Shown in pieces: positions 25,409 to 32,949 of a DNA stretch of 64,000 bases. The translations under genes and the position numbers were made by a program. How positions within the stretch are numbered: position 1 is the first letter of the stretch; each line of letters begins with the position of its first letter. This stretch comes from Thermogemmatispora sp042408735 (GTDB lineage Bacteria; Chloroflexota; Ktedonobacteria; Ktedonobacterales; Ktedonobacteraceae), in assembly GCF_042408735.1 (NCBI RefSeq), contig NZ_JBHOQV010000093.1, positions 1 to 64,000 on the forward strand, written 5' to 3'. A model generated the notes under the pieces. That model had not been told where the DNA came from and ran no database searches. It worked only from the letters and a program-made list of their open reading frames with translations.

Positions 25409-26182
25409 CTACGAGGGAAGATGGCTTCCCTCAGCAAAAATGTCGGCAAGCACACCTTCTTTGGAGTGGCGAATGTGAGCCGCCAGGAGGGCCGCGGCCT
25501 CCTCGAGCTTGCCGGCCAGCAAGGCCCGCAGGATCTGCTCATGATCGTTGAGCGCGATTTCGATCCGGCGGGGATAGAAGCTATCGCGCATTTGGAACAT
25601 GCAGAGCTGGCTACGCAGCTCTGAGAGACAGTGGATGAGACGTCCGTTGCGAGAGGCGCGCGTGATCAGGAGGTGGAAGAGCAGATCAACCTTGAGAAAG
25701 CGCAGGAAAGGATTGTTCGCCAGCTCTGCGCGAATGGCCTCTAGCTCGTCGAGCTGGGCCTGCAGCTCTTCACGCCTCAGATGTGGCGCGGCCAGGCGCA
25801 GAGCAAGCACCTCCAGCGCCTCGCGCAGGTCGTAGATCTCGTGGATGTCCTGGGCGGTAAAAGTGCGCGTCCAGTAGCCCCGCCGCGGGTCGGAACGCAC
25901 CAGCCCCTCCTGGACAAGCCGCTCCAGCGCCTGGCGGACAGGCGTCCGGCTGACGCCCAGTTGCTCCGCCAGGGCCACGTCGGAGAGCCGTTGCTCCTCG
26001 CTGCCGCCAAGCAAGATGACTCGCTTCCAGAGTTGTTCGTAGGCGTAGTCGGCGACGGTAGGGGTGGCGGTGCGCTCCTGCCCCCAGAGCAGGTCAAAGA
26101 GTTCGCCGACAAAGCGCTCGTCAACGACGTCGGCCACCGCTGCTCCCTGCCAATGGTTGGTCTCCGCTTCAGATTGCCTCAT
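25409..26182 (-). CDS. GntR/FadR-family transcriptional regulator of sugar uptake and fucose catabolism
   Basis: 257 residues. A winged-helix HTH occupies about 43-105 (RLSDVALAEQLGVSRTPVRQALERLVQEGLV), followed by the all-helical FCD ligand-binding domain (YDLREALEVLALRLAA, KVDLLFHLLITRASRNGRL with metal-type His, LNDHEQILRALLAG, LAAHIRHS). The gene leads the leftward transporter cluster. Its promoter region contains the palindrome CTGTATTCTGAATACAG covering the predicted transcription start, and an identical copy stands before the fucose operon, so this protein probably represses both and is released by a pathway intermediate. That target assignment is inference. Confidence 0.9.
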   Translation of the reverse strand: MRQSEAETNHWQGAAVADVVDERFVGELFDLLWGQERTATPTVADYAYEQLWKRVILLGGSEEQRLSDVALAEQLGVSRTPVRQALERLVQEGLVRSDPRRGYWTRTFTAQDIHEIYDLREALEVLALRLAAPHLRREELQAQLDELEAIRAELANNPFLRFLKVDLLFHLLITRASRNGRLIHCLSELRSQLCMFQMRDSFYPRRIEIALNDHEQILRALLAGKLEEAAALLAAHIRHSKEGVLADIFAEGSHLPS

Positions 26183-26412
26183 ACCTGCTCGCTCCTATCT
26201 TGCTCGCTTGCTTGCTGGTCTCCGCAGGCCCTCCCCCGCTCAGATCCCGGCTCTCTTTTCCACCAGGAAGAGGTTCAGGCCCCAGACGCCCCGCGGCTCC
26301 AACGGCTCGCCCTCCTCACCCACCCCAACCCGTTCTGGCCCGGCTCGCTCCTCGCCCACCCGCGGTGCGCTTCTCTATTTTGGCGCGCCCGCTCAGCTTT
26401 GTAAAGAGTGTG

Positions 26413-26463
26413 CTGTATTCTGAATACAGAATATAGTATACCCAGAAGCCAGGCCCAGGTCAA
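26413..26463 (-). promoter_or_regulatory. gntR promoter with overlapping operator (copy 1 of a 30-bp repeat)
   Basis: Read leftward: TTGACC (26463-26458), 17 bp, TATACT (26440-26435), then the palindrome CTGTATT-CTG-AATACAG (26413-26429) over the expected start point near 26428. The 30 bases 26413-26442 recur unchanged at 26860-26889. The leader before the regulator start is about 245 bases. Confidence 0.8.
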
Positions 26464-26636
26464 GGAGCGGGTTACCGCCCGGCTGGCTCCCCCACCCCCG
26501 TGGCAGGGAGCAGCACGCTACGGAGCTTTGCTCAACGATGGTTCTGCCACACAACGGTTTGCAACCTCTGTTACGCCCTGAGCGTAAAAGGGGTGGCCTA
26601 TCAGGCTTCCGCTCTGGCAACGAGGAGGTGTCTCCC

Positions 26637-26735
26637 GTGAACGTGGTGTTTACCCCGCTTCCCCTGGTCCTACTGGCCGTCATAGCAGGCGGCCTGGTCG
26701 TCTTCGGGAAGCTTACTCACGGTCTCCACCTTTAG
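26637..26735 (+). CDS. 32-residue single-pass membrane peptide
   Basis: GTG start with AGGAGG 8 bases upstream; the product is a polar NVVFTP head, one hydrophobic helix (LPLVLLAVIAGGLVVFG) and a short KLTHGLHL tail. A rho-independent terminator follows 55 bases after the stop. Ribosome site, length and terminator together argue for a real gene. It resembles in build the small subunits of membrane complexes (KdpF, CydX type) but I cannot assign a family. It lies alone between the two identical operators of the sugar regulator. Residues 1-33 of the longer frame starting at 26538 are unlikely to be translated. Confidence 0.6.
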   Translation: MNVVFTPLPLVLLAVIAGGLVVFGKLTHGLHL

Positions 26736-26790
26736 CCAGTTCAGGATGAGGCCATCAGGGTCAGCACCGGCCTAAGCCACTTCTCCCTCC

Positions 26791-26824
26791 AGCCCCCTTT
26801 TGTGGTTCGCTGGAAGGGGCTTTT
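26791..26824 (+). terminator. Rho-independent terminator after the small membrane-peptide gene
   Basis: AGCCCCCTT and AAGGGGCT form a stem with one bulged C and a 14-base loop, followed by TTTT at 26821-26824. Confidence 0.75.
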
Positions 26825-26838
26825 GTGGCCTGGCTCGC

Positions 26839-26909
26839 TTGACTTCTGGGCTGGCTGTACTGTATTCTGAATACAGAATATAGTATACCTTCAGGTGAAG
26901 CAGCGTCAA
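26839..26909. promoter_or_regulatory. Fucose-operon promoter with operator copy 2; also a leftward promoter
   Basis: Rightward: TTGACT (26839-26844), 18 bp, TATTCT (26863-26868). The -10 box lies inside the palindrome CTGTATTCTGAATACAG (26860-26876), so a bound regulator would block it. Leftward: TTGACG (26909-26904), 16 bp, TATACT (26887-26882) on the other strand. The 30 bases 26860-26889 equal copy 1 exactly. The catabolic operon starts about 250 bp downstream. Confidence 0.75.
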
Positions 26910-27125
26910 GACAAGCGCTGACCTCTGCGTGAGCAGCCAGCGCTGCTGGCCTGGCGGCGACCGGTAGGGAGCGCACAGGCGGGAAAGAGGGAGGGAGGAG
27001 GACGAGGAGCGGATCTGGGGAGGGGAGGCGAGCCGGTCCGGGTCTGGGCTGGTCTATGATGCGTCAGCCAGGTCTGCCTGGCAGAGGTCCAGTGTTCTGC
27101 CAGCCAGGTAAAAAGGAGTGGTGTA

Positions 27126-28472
27126 TTGACAGTCACCATCGTTGATGTCCGGGCCTATGACATTCGTTTCCCCACTTCGCGCACGCTGGCCGGCTCCGAT
27201 GCTATGAATGCCGATCCCGACTACTCGGCGGCCTACGTGATTCTACGAACCGATCATCCCGGCGGGCTGGAGGGGCACGGCTTTACTTTTACCATTGGGC
27301 GCGGCAACGAGGTGTGTGTGGCCGCCATTCGGGCCCTGGCGCCGCTGGTGCGCGGGCACGCGCTGGAGGAGTTCACCGCCGACATGCGCGCTTTTTGGCG
27401 CCACATGACAGGCGACAGTCAGTTGCGCTGGATTGGTCCCGAGAAGGGCGTCATCCATATGGCCACGGCGGCCCTGGTTAACGCCGTGTGGGACCTGTGG
27501 GCCAAGGTTGAGGGCAAGCCTCTCTGGAAGCTGCTGGTGGATATGTCGCCCGAGCAGTTGGTGGCCTGCATCGACTTTCGCTATCTCAGTGACGTGCTTT
27601 CGCCCGCCGAGGCTCTGGAGATGCTGGAGCGCCTGGCGCCAACGCGGGCCGCACGCGAGGCGGAACTGCTGCGGCTCGGCTATCCCGCCTATACGACTGG
27701 CGCCGGCTGGTCGGGCTACAGCGACGAGCAGCTACGGGTCCTCTGCCGCCAGGCCCTGGCCGAGGGGTGGCGCCATTTCAAGCTCAAGGTCGGCCTTGGC
27801 CTGGAGCGCGATCGCCAGCGAGCCCGCATTATGCGCGAGGAGATCGGTCCCGCGTGCACGTTGATGATGGATGCCAATCAGGTATGGGAGGTGGAGGAGG
27901 CTATTGCGGCCATGCAGGAGCTGGCGGAGTTCCAGCCCCTGTGGATCGAGGAGCCAACCAGTCCCGACGATATCCTTGGCCATGCCGCTATCGCGCGCGC
28001 TATTGCCCCCGTGCGAGTGGCAACGGGCGAGCACGTGCAGAACCGCATTATATTCAAGCAGCTCTTCCAGGCTCAGGCCATCGGCTTCTGCCAGATTGAT
28101 GCCTGTCGCCTGGGCGGGGTCAACGAGGTGCTGGCCGTGCTGCTGCTGGCCGCCAAGTATGGGGTGCCGGTCTGTCCCCACGCTGGCGGCGTGGGCCTCT
28201 CCGAATACGTTCAGCATCTGGCAATCTTTGATTATATCGCCGTCAGTGGCTCGCTGGAGGGGCGTATGATCGAATATACGCCCCACCTGCACGAGCACTT
28301 TGTCCACCCGGTGGTGATGCGCCAGGCGCGCTACCTGCCACCGCTGGCCCCTGGCTATAGCGCGACGATGCACGCCGACTCGATCGCCGCCTATTCGTAT
28401 CCCGATGGACCGGTCTGGGCGGCTCGCCAGGTCGAGGCCCAGGCCGACGCCGACAGGTTGAGGAACAATTGA
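27126..28472 (+). CDS. L-fuconate dehydratase (enolase superfamily)
   Basis: TTG start, AAGGAG 7 bases upstream. The 448-residue protein is a full mandelate-racemase-type enolase: N-terminal capping domain, then a TIM barrel with the catalytic KxK (K219, K221 in HFKLKVG), metal ligands D249 (MMDANQVW), E275 (WIEEPTSPDD) and E302 (ATGEHVQN), and a His in CPHAGGVGLSEYVQHL. Length and the YSAAYVILRTD and IEYTPHLHEHF segments match L-fuconate dehydratases, which convert L-fuconate to 2-keto-3-deoxy-L-fuconate. It is the first gene of a five-gene operon with the other enzymes of that route, which supports the specific call. Confidence 0.93.
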   Translation: MTVTIVDVRAYDIRFPTSRTLAGSDAMNADPDYSAAYVILRTDHPGGLEGHGFTFTIGRGNEVCVAAIRALAPLVRGHALEEFTADMRAFWRHMTGDSQLRWIGPEKGVIHMATAALVNAVWDLWAKVEGKPLWKLLVDMSPEQLVACIDFRYLSDVLSPAEALEMLERLAPTRAAREAELLRLGYPAYTTGAGWSGYSDEQLRVLCRQALAEGWRHFKLKVGLGLERDRQRARIMREEIGPACTLMMDANQVWEVEEAIAAMQELAEFQPLWIEEPTSPDDILGHAAIARAIAPVRVATGEHVQNRIIFKQLFQAQAIGFCQIDACRLGGVNEVLAVLLLAAKYGVPVCPHAGGVGLSEYVQHLAIFDYIAVSGSLEGRMIEYTPHLHEHFVHPVVMRQARYLPPLAPGYSATMHADSIAAYSYPDGPVWAARQVEAQADADRLRNN

Positions 28473-28561
28473 GTGAGGCTCGCCAGCAACCGGTCCTGAG
28501 CTGGCGGCAGGCTTTCCACAGCCCTACCGCCCGCGCTACAATAACAGGAGGATTGCCAGCT

Positions 28562-28885
28562 ATGCGCAGAGTCGGACAGATCATCGGTCTCAAGCCAGAC
28601 GCCATCGAGACCTACGAGCGGCTGCACGCCGCCGTCTGGCCAGAGGTGCTGGCTACCATTCATGCCTGCAATATCCGCAACTATACGATTTTCCGTCACG
28701 GAAGGTTGCTCTTCGCCTATTACGAGTACATCGGCGACGACTATGAGGCCGATATGGCGAAGATGGCCGCCGACCCGAAAACTCAGGAGTGGTGGAAGCT
28801 GACTGATCCTCTGCAGGAGCCTGTGGAATCGCGTGCCCCTGGGGAGTGGTGGGCCCTGATGCGTGAGGTCTTCCATACGGACTAG
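28562..28885 (+). CDS. L-fucose/L-rhamnose mutarotase (RhaM-like)
   Basis: 107 residues from ATG 28562, with AGGAGG 11 bases upstream; an in-frame TTG at 28469 would add 31 unlikely residues. The protein shows the RhaM/DUF718 pattern: YERLHAAVWPEVLATIHACNIRNYTIF, YYEYIGDDYEADMAKMA, then WWKLTDPLQEP. These enzymes interconvert alpha and beta anomers of 6-deoxy sugars, supplying the form that the 1-dehydrogenase uses. Its place between the dehydratase and the dehydrogenase fits L-fucose. Sugar preference between fucose and rhamnose is not settled by sequence. Confidence 0.9.
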   Translation: MRRVGQIIGLKPDAIETYERLHAAVWPEVLATIHACNIRNYTIFRHGRLLFAYYEYIGDDYEADMAKMAADPKTQEWWKLTDPLQEPVESRAPGEWWALMREVFHTD

Positions 28886-28968
28886 AGCCTCTCTCGGCTC
28901 GGAGAAAGCGGACGGTTGTTCCCTCGGGAGGAGCTTCACGAGAAGCGCAGAGGAAAGGAGAAGCGAAA

Positions 28969-29748
28969 GTGGTCTTTCGTCTGGATGGGAAGGTGGCCTT
29001 GATTACAGGCGCAGGCTCGGGAATAGGGGAGCAGATTGCGCTGCTCTTCGCGCGCCAGGGGGCGCGCGTGATAGTGGCCGATCTGCGCCCGGAGGCTGCC
29101 CAGCGCGTGACGGAGGCCATCGTGGCCGCCGGCGGCCGGGCGCGCGCCTTGACCCTGGATGTGGGCGAGGAGGACCAGGTGCGGGCCGCTATGACAGGGG
29201 TGGCCGCCCACGAGGGCCGCCTGGATATTCTGGTCAACAACGCCGGCGTCAGTCACGTGGGGAACCTGCTGGAGACGTCGCTGGAGGACTGGGAACGGGT
29301 GATGCGCGTCAATGCCCGCGGCGTCTTTCTCTGTGCGCGCGAGGGGGTGCGCCAGATGTTGGCTCAGCAGCCGCCCGGCGGCGTGATTCTCAATATGGCC
29401 TCGGTGGCGGCTACCATCGGCGTGGAGCGCCGCCTGGCCTATAGCGCGAGCAAGGGGGCCGTGCTGGCCTTGACGCGCACTATCGCCGCCGATTACGTGA
29501 AGCAGGGCATTCGCTGCAACGCCATCTGCCCGGGCACGGTGCATACCCCCTTTGTGGAGGGCTACCTGGCGCGCGACTTCGCAGGCCGCGAGGACGAGGT
29601 GCGCCAGCAGCTTCATGCGCGCCAGCCGTTAGGGCGCATGGGACGGCCCGAGGAGATTGCGGCGGCGGCTCTCTACCTGGCTTCGGATGAGGCAGCTTTT
29701 GTGACCGGCTCTGCACTGGTGATCGACGGCGGCTGGACGGCTATCTGA
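28969..29748 (+). CDS. Short-chain dehydrogenase, likely 2-keto-3-deoxy-L-fuconate dehydrogenase
   Basis: GTG start behind AAAGGAG; 259 residues. A classical SDR: coenzyme loop TGAGSGIG at 13-20, NNAG near 88, and the catalytic Y158xxxK162 (YSASK). D42 after the second strand suggests NAD preference. The C-terminus GSALVIDGGWTAI is typical. In the known Xanthomonas pathway an SDR oxidises 2-keto-3-deoxy-L-fuconate to 2,4-diketo-3-deoxy-L-fuconate, and that is the most likely role here because a separate aldo-keto reductase can do the first oxidation. L-fucose 1-dehydrogenase is the alternative. Confidence 0.88.
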   Translation: MVFRLDGKVALITGAGSGIGEQIALLFARQGARVIVADLRPEAAQRVTEAIVAAGGRARALTLDVGEEDQVRAAMTGVAAHEGRLDILVNNAGVSHVGNLLETSLEDWERVMRVNARGVFLCAREGVRQMLAQQPPGGVILNMASVAATIGVERRLAYSASKGAVLALTRTIAADYVKQGIRCNAICPGTVHTPFVEGYLARDFAGREDEVRQQLHARQPLGRMGRPEEIAAAALYLASDEAAFVTGSALVIDGGWTAI

Positions 29749-29867
29749 GCTGAGCGGCAGCCCGGGCCGCTGGCCCGCAATGGTACCAGGGCTGCAACCC
29801 CGATGGCGCGTCCGTTTTGAGGCCGCTTCCGATGAGCAAGTAAATGCCAGAGGAGGTATGTGTGGCC

Positions 29868-30845
29868 ATGTCTTCAGAAGCGGGGGCCACGACCCCACTG
29901 CCGCGGCGGGCCTTGGGCCAAACGGGACTACAGGTGACGCCGCTCTGTATCGGCTGTGCGCCTTTGGGCAATATGCCAGAGACCTTCGCCTACGAGGTCC
30001 CTACAGAGCGGGCCCTGGCGACGATCCGCGCTGTTTTCTCTAGCCCGATCAATTTTCTCGATACGGCGGCTGCCTACGGAGATGGCGAGAGCGAGCGCCG
30101 CATTGGAATAGTCCTGAGCGAGCTGGGGGGCCTGCCGGCCGGCTTCGTGCTGGCAACCAAGGCCGACCGCAATCTGCAGACGGGCGAGTTCAGCGGCCCG
30201 CAGATGCGCCGCAGCGTGGAGCGTAGCCTGCGCCTGCTGGGCTTGGAGCGGCTGCAACTGGTCTATCTGCACGATCCTGAGTATATTCCTGATCCTTCAC
30301 AGGACCCGTTCGAGGTGATGATGGCGCCGGGCGGCCCTGTCGAGGTCTTGCTCCAGTTGAAGGAGGAGGGCCTGATCGAGCACCTGGGCATCGCCGGCGG
30401 TCCAATTCCTATGATGACCCGCTTCGTAGAGACCGGCCTCTTCGAGGCGGCGATCTCCCACAATCGCTATACTCTGCTCAACCGCGAGGCCGATCGCTTC
30501 TGGGATCTCTGCCGCAGCCGCGGGGTGGCAGCGGTCAATGCCGCGCCCTATGGCAGTGGACTGCTGGCTAAGGGGCCAGAAGCTTATCCGCGCTATATGT
30601 ATGGCGCGGCCAGCGCGGAGCTGCTGGAGAAGGCCCGTCGGATGCAGGCCGCCTGTGCCCGCTACGGGGTTCCCCTGGCAGCGGCAGCCTTGCAGTTCTC
30701 GCTGCGCGATGACCGGATCGCCTCGACTATCGTCGGTGTGACGCGGCCCGAGCGCATCGGTGAGACGCTGGCTCTGGCCCAGCATCCCATCCCAGACGAG
30801 CTATGGCCGGAGCTGGAGGCCATCTATCAGGGCCAGATCGCCTGA
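29868..30845 (+). CDS. Aldo/keto reductase, likely L-fucose (D-threo-aldose) 1-dehydrogenase
   Basis: 325 residues from ATG 29868; an in-frame GTG at 29862 sits closer to AGGAGG (29851-29856) and may be the true start. AKR barrel with catalytic D65 and Y70 (FLDTAAAYGDGESE), Lys in VLATKADR and His in LVYLHDPE. The N-terminal LGQTGLQVTPLCIGCAPLGN and the C-terminal TIVGVTRPERIGETL match the D-threo-aldose/galactose 1-dehydrogenase subgroup. The reaction is oxidation of L-fucose to L-fucono-lactone with NAD(P). Operon partners (mutarotase before, lactonase after) support this. Confidence 0.9.
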   Translation: MSSEAGATTPLPRRALGQTGLQVTPLCIGCAPLGNMPETFAYEVPTERALATIRAVFSSPINFLDTAAAYGDGESERRIGIVLSELGGLPAGFVLATKADRNLQTGEFSGPQMRRSVERSLRLLGLERLQLVYLHDPEYIPDPSQDPFEVMMAPGGPVEVLLQLKEEGLIEHLGIAGGPIPMMTRFVETGLFEAAISHNRYTLLNREADRFWDLCRSRGVAAVNAAPYGSGLLAKGPEAYPRYMYGAASAELLEKARRMQAACARYGVPLAAAALQFSLRDDRIASTIVGVTRPERIGETLALAQHPIPDELWPELEAIYQGQIA

Positions 30846-30934
30846 GCCGCGCGGCAGAGCCAGCCCGGTAGCAGGTAGAAGGAGGGACGGACCGTCGGCG
30901 ACGGAAGGGCACACAGAAAGGAGCGAGAGCCTCA

Positions 30935-31849
30935 ATGAGCGATGTTTCTCCTGCTACGGGAGCAGATGAGCTGCTCCCCATCGTCGATGCCCATGTCCAC
31001 TTCTGGGACCCGCAGCGCTTTCGCATGCCCTGGTTAGAGGCCGTACCCCAGCTCAAGCGATCCTTTGGTCCTGAAGACTACCGTCAGCAGACGCGCGGGC
31101 TGCCGATCGAGGCGCTGGTGTACGTTGAGGTGGTGGTGGCGCCCGAGGAGGCGTTGAGTGAGGCCGCCTGGGCTGTCGAGCTGGCGCAGCAGGAGCCGAG
31201 GCTACAGGCCATCGTGGCGGCAGCTCCTCTGGAGCAGGGTCTGGCGGTGGGCGAACATCTGAAGGCCCTGCGGGCGCTCTCCCCCCTGATTAAAGGGGTG
31301 CGCCGTAACATCGAGAACGAGGCCGAAGAGGACTTTTGTCTGCGCCCGGCCTTTGTCGATGGCGTGCGCCTGCTCGCCGACTACGACCTCTCTTGCGATC
31401 TCTGTCTGCGTCATCAGCAACTGGAGAGCGCCGTTGAGCTGGTGCGGCGCTGTCCCGATACGCGCTTCATTCTCGATCACCTGGGCAAGCCGCCGATTCG
31501 CGCCAGAGAGCGGGAACCGTGGCGGCAGCATATCCAGGCCCTGAGCGCCCTGCCAAACGTGGTCTGCAAGGTCAGCGGCATGGTCACGGAAGCCGACCAC
31601 GAGCGCTGGAGCGCCTACGACCTGCTCCCCTACCTGGGGGCGGTCATGGCAGCCTTTGGTCCCGAACGCCTGCTTTTCGGCGGCGACTGGCCAGTAGTCC
31701 TGCTGGCTTCCAGCTACCGGCGCTGGTATGAAACGCTGTGGGCCATGGTCAGCGCCTACCCCCTGCACGAGCAGCGCCTCCTGTGGTCGGAGAACGCGCG
31801 CCGCGTCTACCGTCTTGGGGAAACAGGCCCGGGCCATCAGCCCGCCTGA
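30935..31849 (+). CDS. L-fuconolactonase-like amidohydrolase
   Basis: 304 residues, ATG with AAAGGAG 11 bases upstream. Amidohydrolase-2 family TIM barrel: H20 and H22 in DAHVHFWDP, FILDHLGKPPI with its His, and the C-terminal GGDWPV with the metal/catalytic Asp. These are the hallmarks of L-fuconolactonase and L-rhamnonolactonase relatives, which open the sugar lactone to the acid. It ends the operon and supplies the substrate for the dehydratase encoded first. The next gene is on the opposite strand. Confidence 0.9.
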   Translation: MSDVSPATGADELLPIVDAHVHFWDPQRFRMPWLEAVPQLKRSFGPEDYRQQTRGLPIEALVYVEVVVAPEEALSEAAWAVELAQQEPRLQAIVAAAPLEQGLAVGEHLKALRALSPLIKGVRRNIENEAEEDFCLRPAFVDGVRLLADYDLSCDLCLRHQQLESAVELVRRCPDTRFILDHLGKPPIRAREREPWRQHIQALSALPNVVCKVSGMVTEADHERWSAYDLLPYLGAVMAAFGPERLLFGGDWPVVLLASSYRRWYETLWAMVSAYPLHEQRLLWSENARRVYRLGETGPGHQPA

Positions 31850-31976
31850 AGAAGACGACGGGCGGAGGGCGAGGAGGAGCGAGCCTTGCAGCCATCCGAC
31901 GATCGGCTTGATCGTGGGAGAGCTGAGGCTGCTCCTCGCTCGGGTGCGTCCAGCCAGGGACGCGCATGACTGGCGC

Positions 31977-32810
31977 TCAGGCAGCCTGACCGGGACGCAG
32001 GGCCTTGAAGCGGCGAGTTGTCTCGGTGATGGCCGTCTCGGTCGGCAGGCGCTCCATGCTGGAAGCGCCGAAGAAGCCGACGACCCCACGCGTGCGCGCC
32101 AGGACATAGGCGGCATCCTCCGGCTCGGCAATGGGACCTCCGTGGCAGAGAACCAGGATCTCGGGATTGACGGCCTTGGCGGCATCGTGCATGGCCTGGA
32201 TGCGCTCGACGCACTCGTCCAGCGTCAGCGCTGTCCGGGCACCAATGGTTCCCTTGGTAGTCAACCCCATGTGCGGTACCAGCACATCGGCCCCGGCCTC
32301 AGCCATCGCCCGCGCCTGCTCGGGATCAAAAACGTAGGGCGCCGTCAGCAGGTCCAGCTCATGGGCCTGGCGGATCATCTCGACCTCAAGGGCGAAGCCC
32401 ATACCGGTCTCTTCCAGGTTCTGGCGAAAGACGCCGTCGATGAGGCCGACAGTGGGGAAATTCTGCACACCGGCAAAGCCCATTTCTTTGAGCTGGCGCA
32501 GGAAGTAGGGCATGACGCGGAACGGATCGGTGCCACAGACACCGGCCAGGACGGGGGTATGCTCGACAATCGGCAGGACCTCGCCGGCCATCTCCACAAC
32601 AATGGCGTTGGCATCGCCGTAGGGCAGCAAACCGGCCAGCGAGCCACGTCCAGCCATGCGATAGCGACCCGAGTTGTAGATGATGATCAGATCGACCCCG
32701 CCCGCCTCGGCACACTTGGCCGACAGACCGGTTCCCGCTCCGGCCCCGATGATGACTCCTCCCTTGCTGACAGTCTCCTTCAGTCGTGCAAGTGCCTCTG
32801 CTCGATTCAT
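31977..32810 (-). CDS. PEP-hydrolase-like TIM-barrel protein
   Basis: 277 residues, ATG behind AGGAGGAG. It matches the phosphoenolpyruvate-hydrolase-like family of TIM barrels (GGVIIGAGAGTGLSAKCAEAGGVDLIIIYNSGRYRM, VLAGVCGTDPF, GFAGVQNFPTVGLIDG, LCHGGPI, GFFGASSMERLPTE). The reaction in living cells is not established for this family. It follows the UPF0261/Tm-1-like gene on the same strand, a pairing also seen as a fusion in other organisms, which indicates joint action. The pair lies next to fucose genes but on the other strand, so a link with that pathway is unproven. Confidence 0.85.
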   Translation of the reverse strand: MNRAEALARLKETVSKGGVIIGAGAGTGLSAKCAEAGGVDLIIIYNSGRYRMAGRGSLAGLLPYGDANAIVVEMAGEVLPIVEHTPVLAGVCGTDPFRVMPYFLRQLKEMGFAGVQNFPTVGLIDGVFRQNLEETGMGFALEVEMIRQAHELDLLTAPYVFDPEQARAMAEAGADVLVPHMGLTTKGTIGARTALTLDECVERIQAMHDAAKAVNPEILVLCHGGPIAEPEDAAYVLARTRGVVGFFGASSMERLPTETAITETTRRFKALRPGQAA

Positions 32811-32949
32811 CGCACTGCTCCTCCTGACTTGGGCGCTTGATGGAATGACATAACTGGCGGCGGCTGATCGGTTGCGCCTGCTACTGGTTCCAGCACTAGC
32901 CGCCTCTTCTGATTGCCAAACATCTGATTTAGCCAGTGTGATTCTTCTC

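Noticed and set aside
26538..26636. Translation of the small membrane peptide from the upstream ATG 26538
   Set aside because: There is no ribosome site at 26538, and the added 33 residues are Arg-rich and unlike the hydrophobic peptide; GTG 26637 has an ideal AGGAGG.
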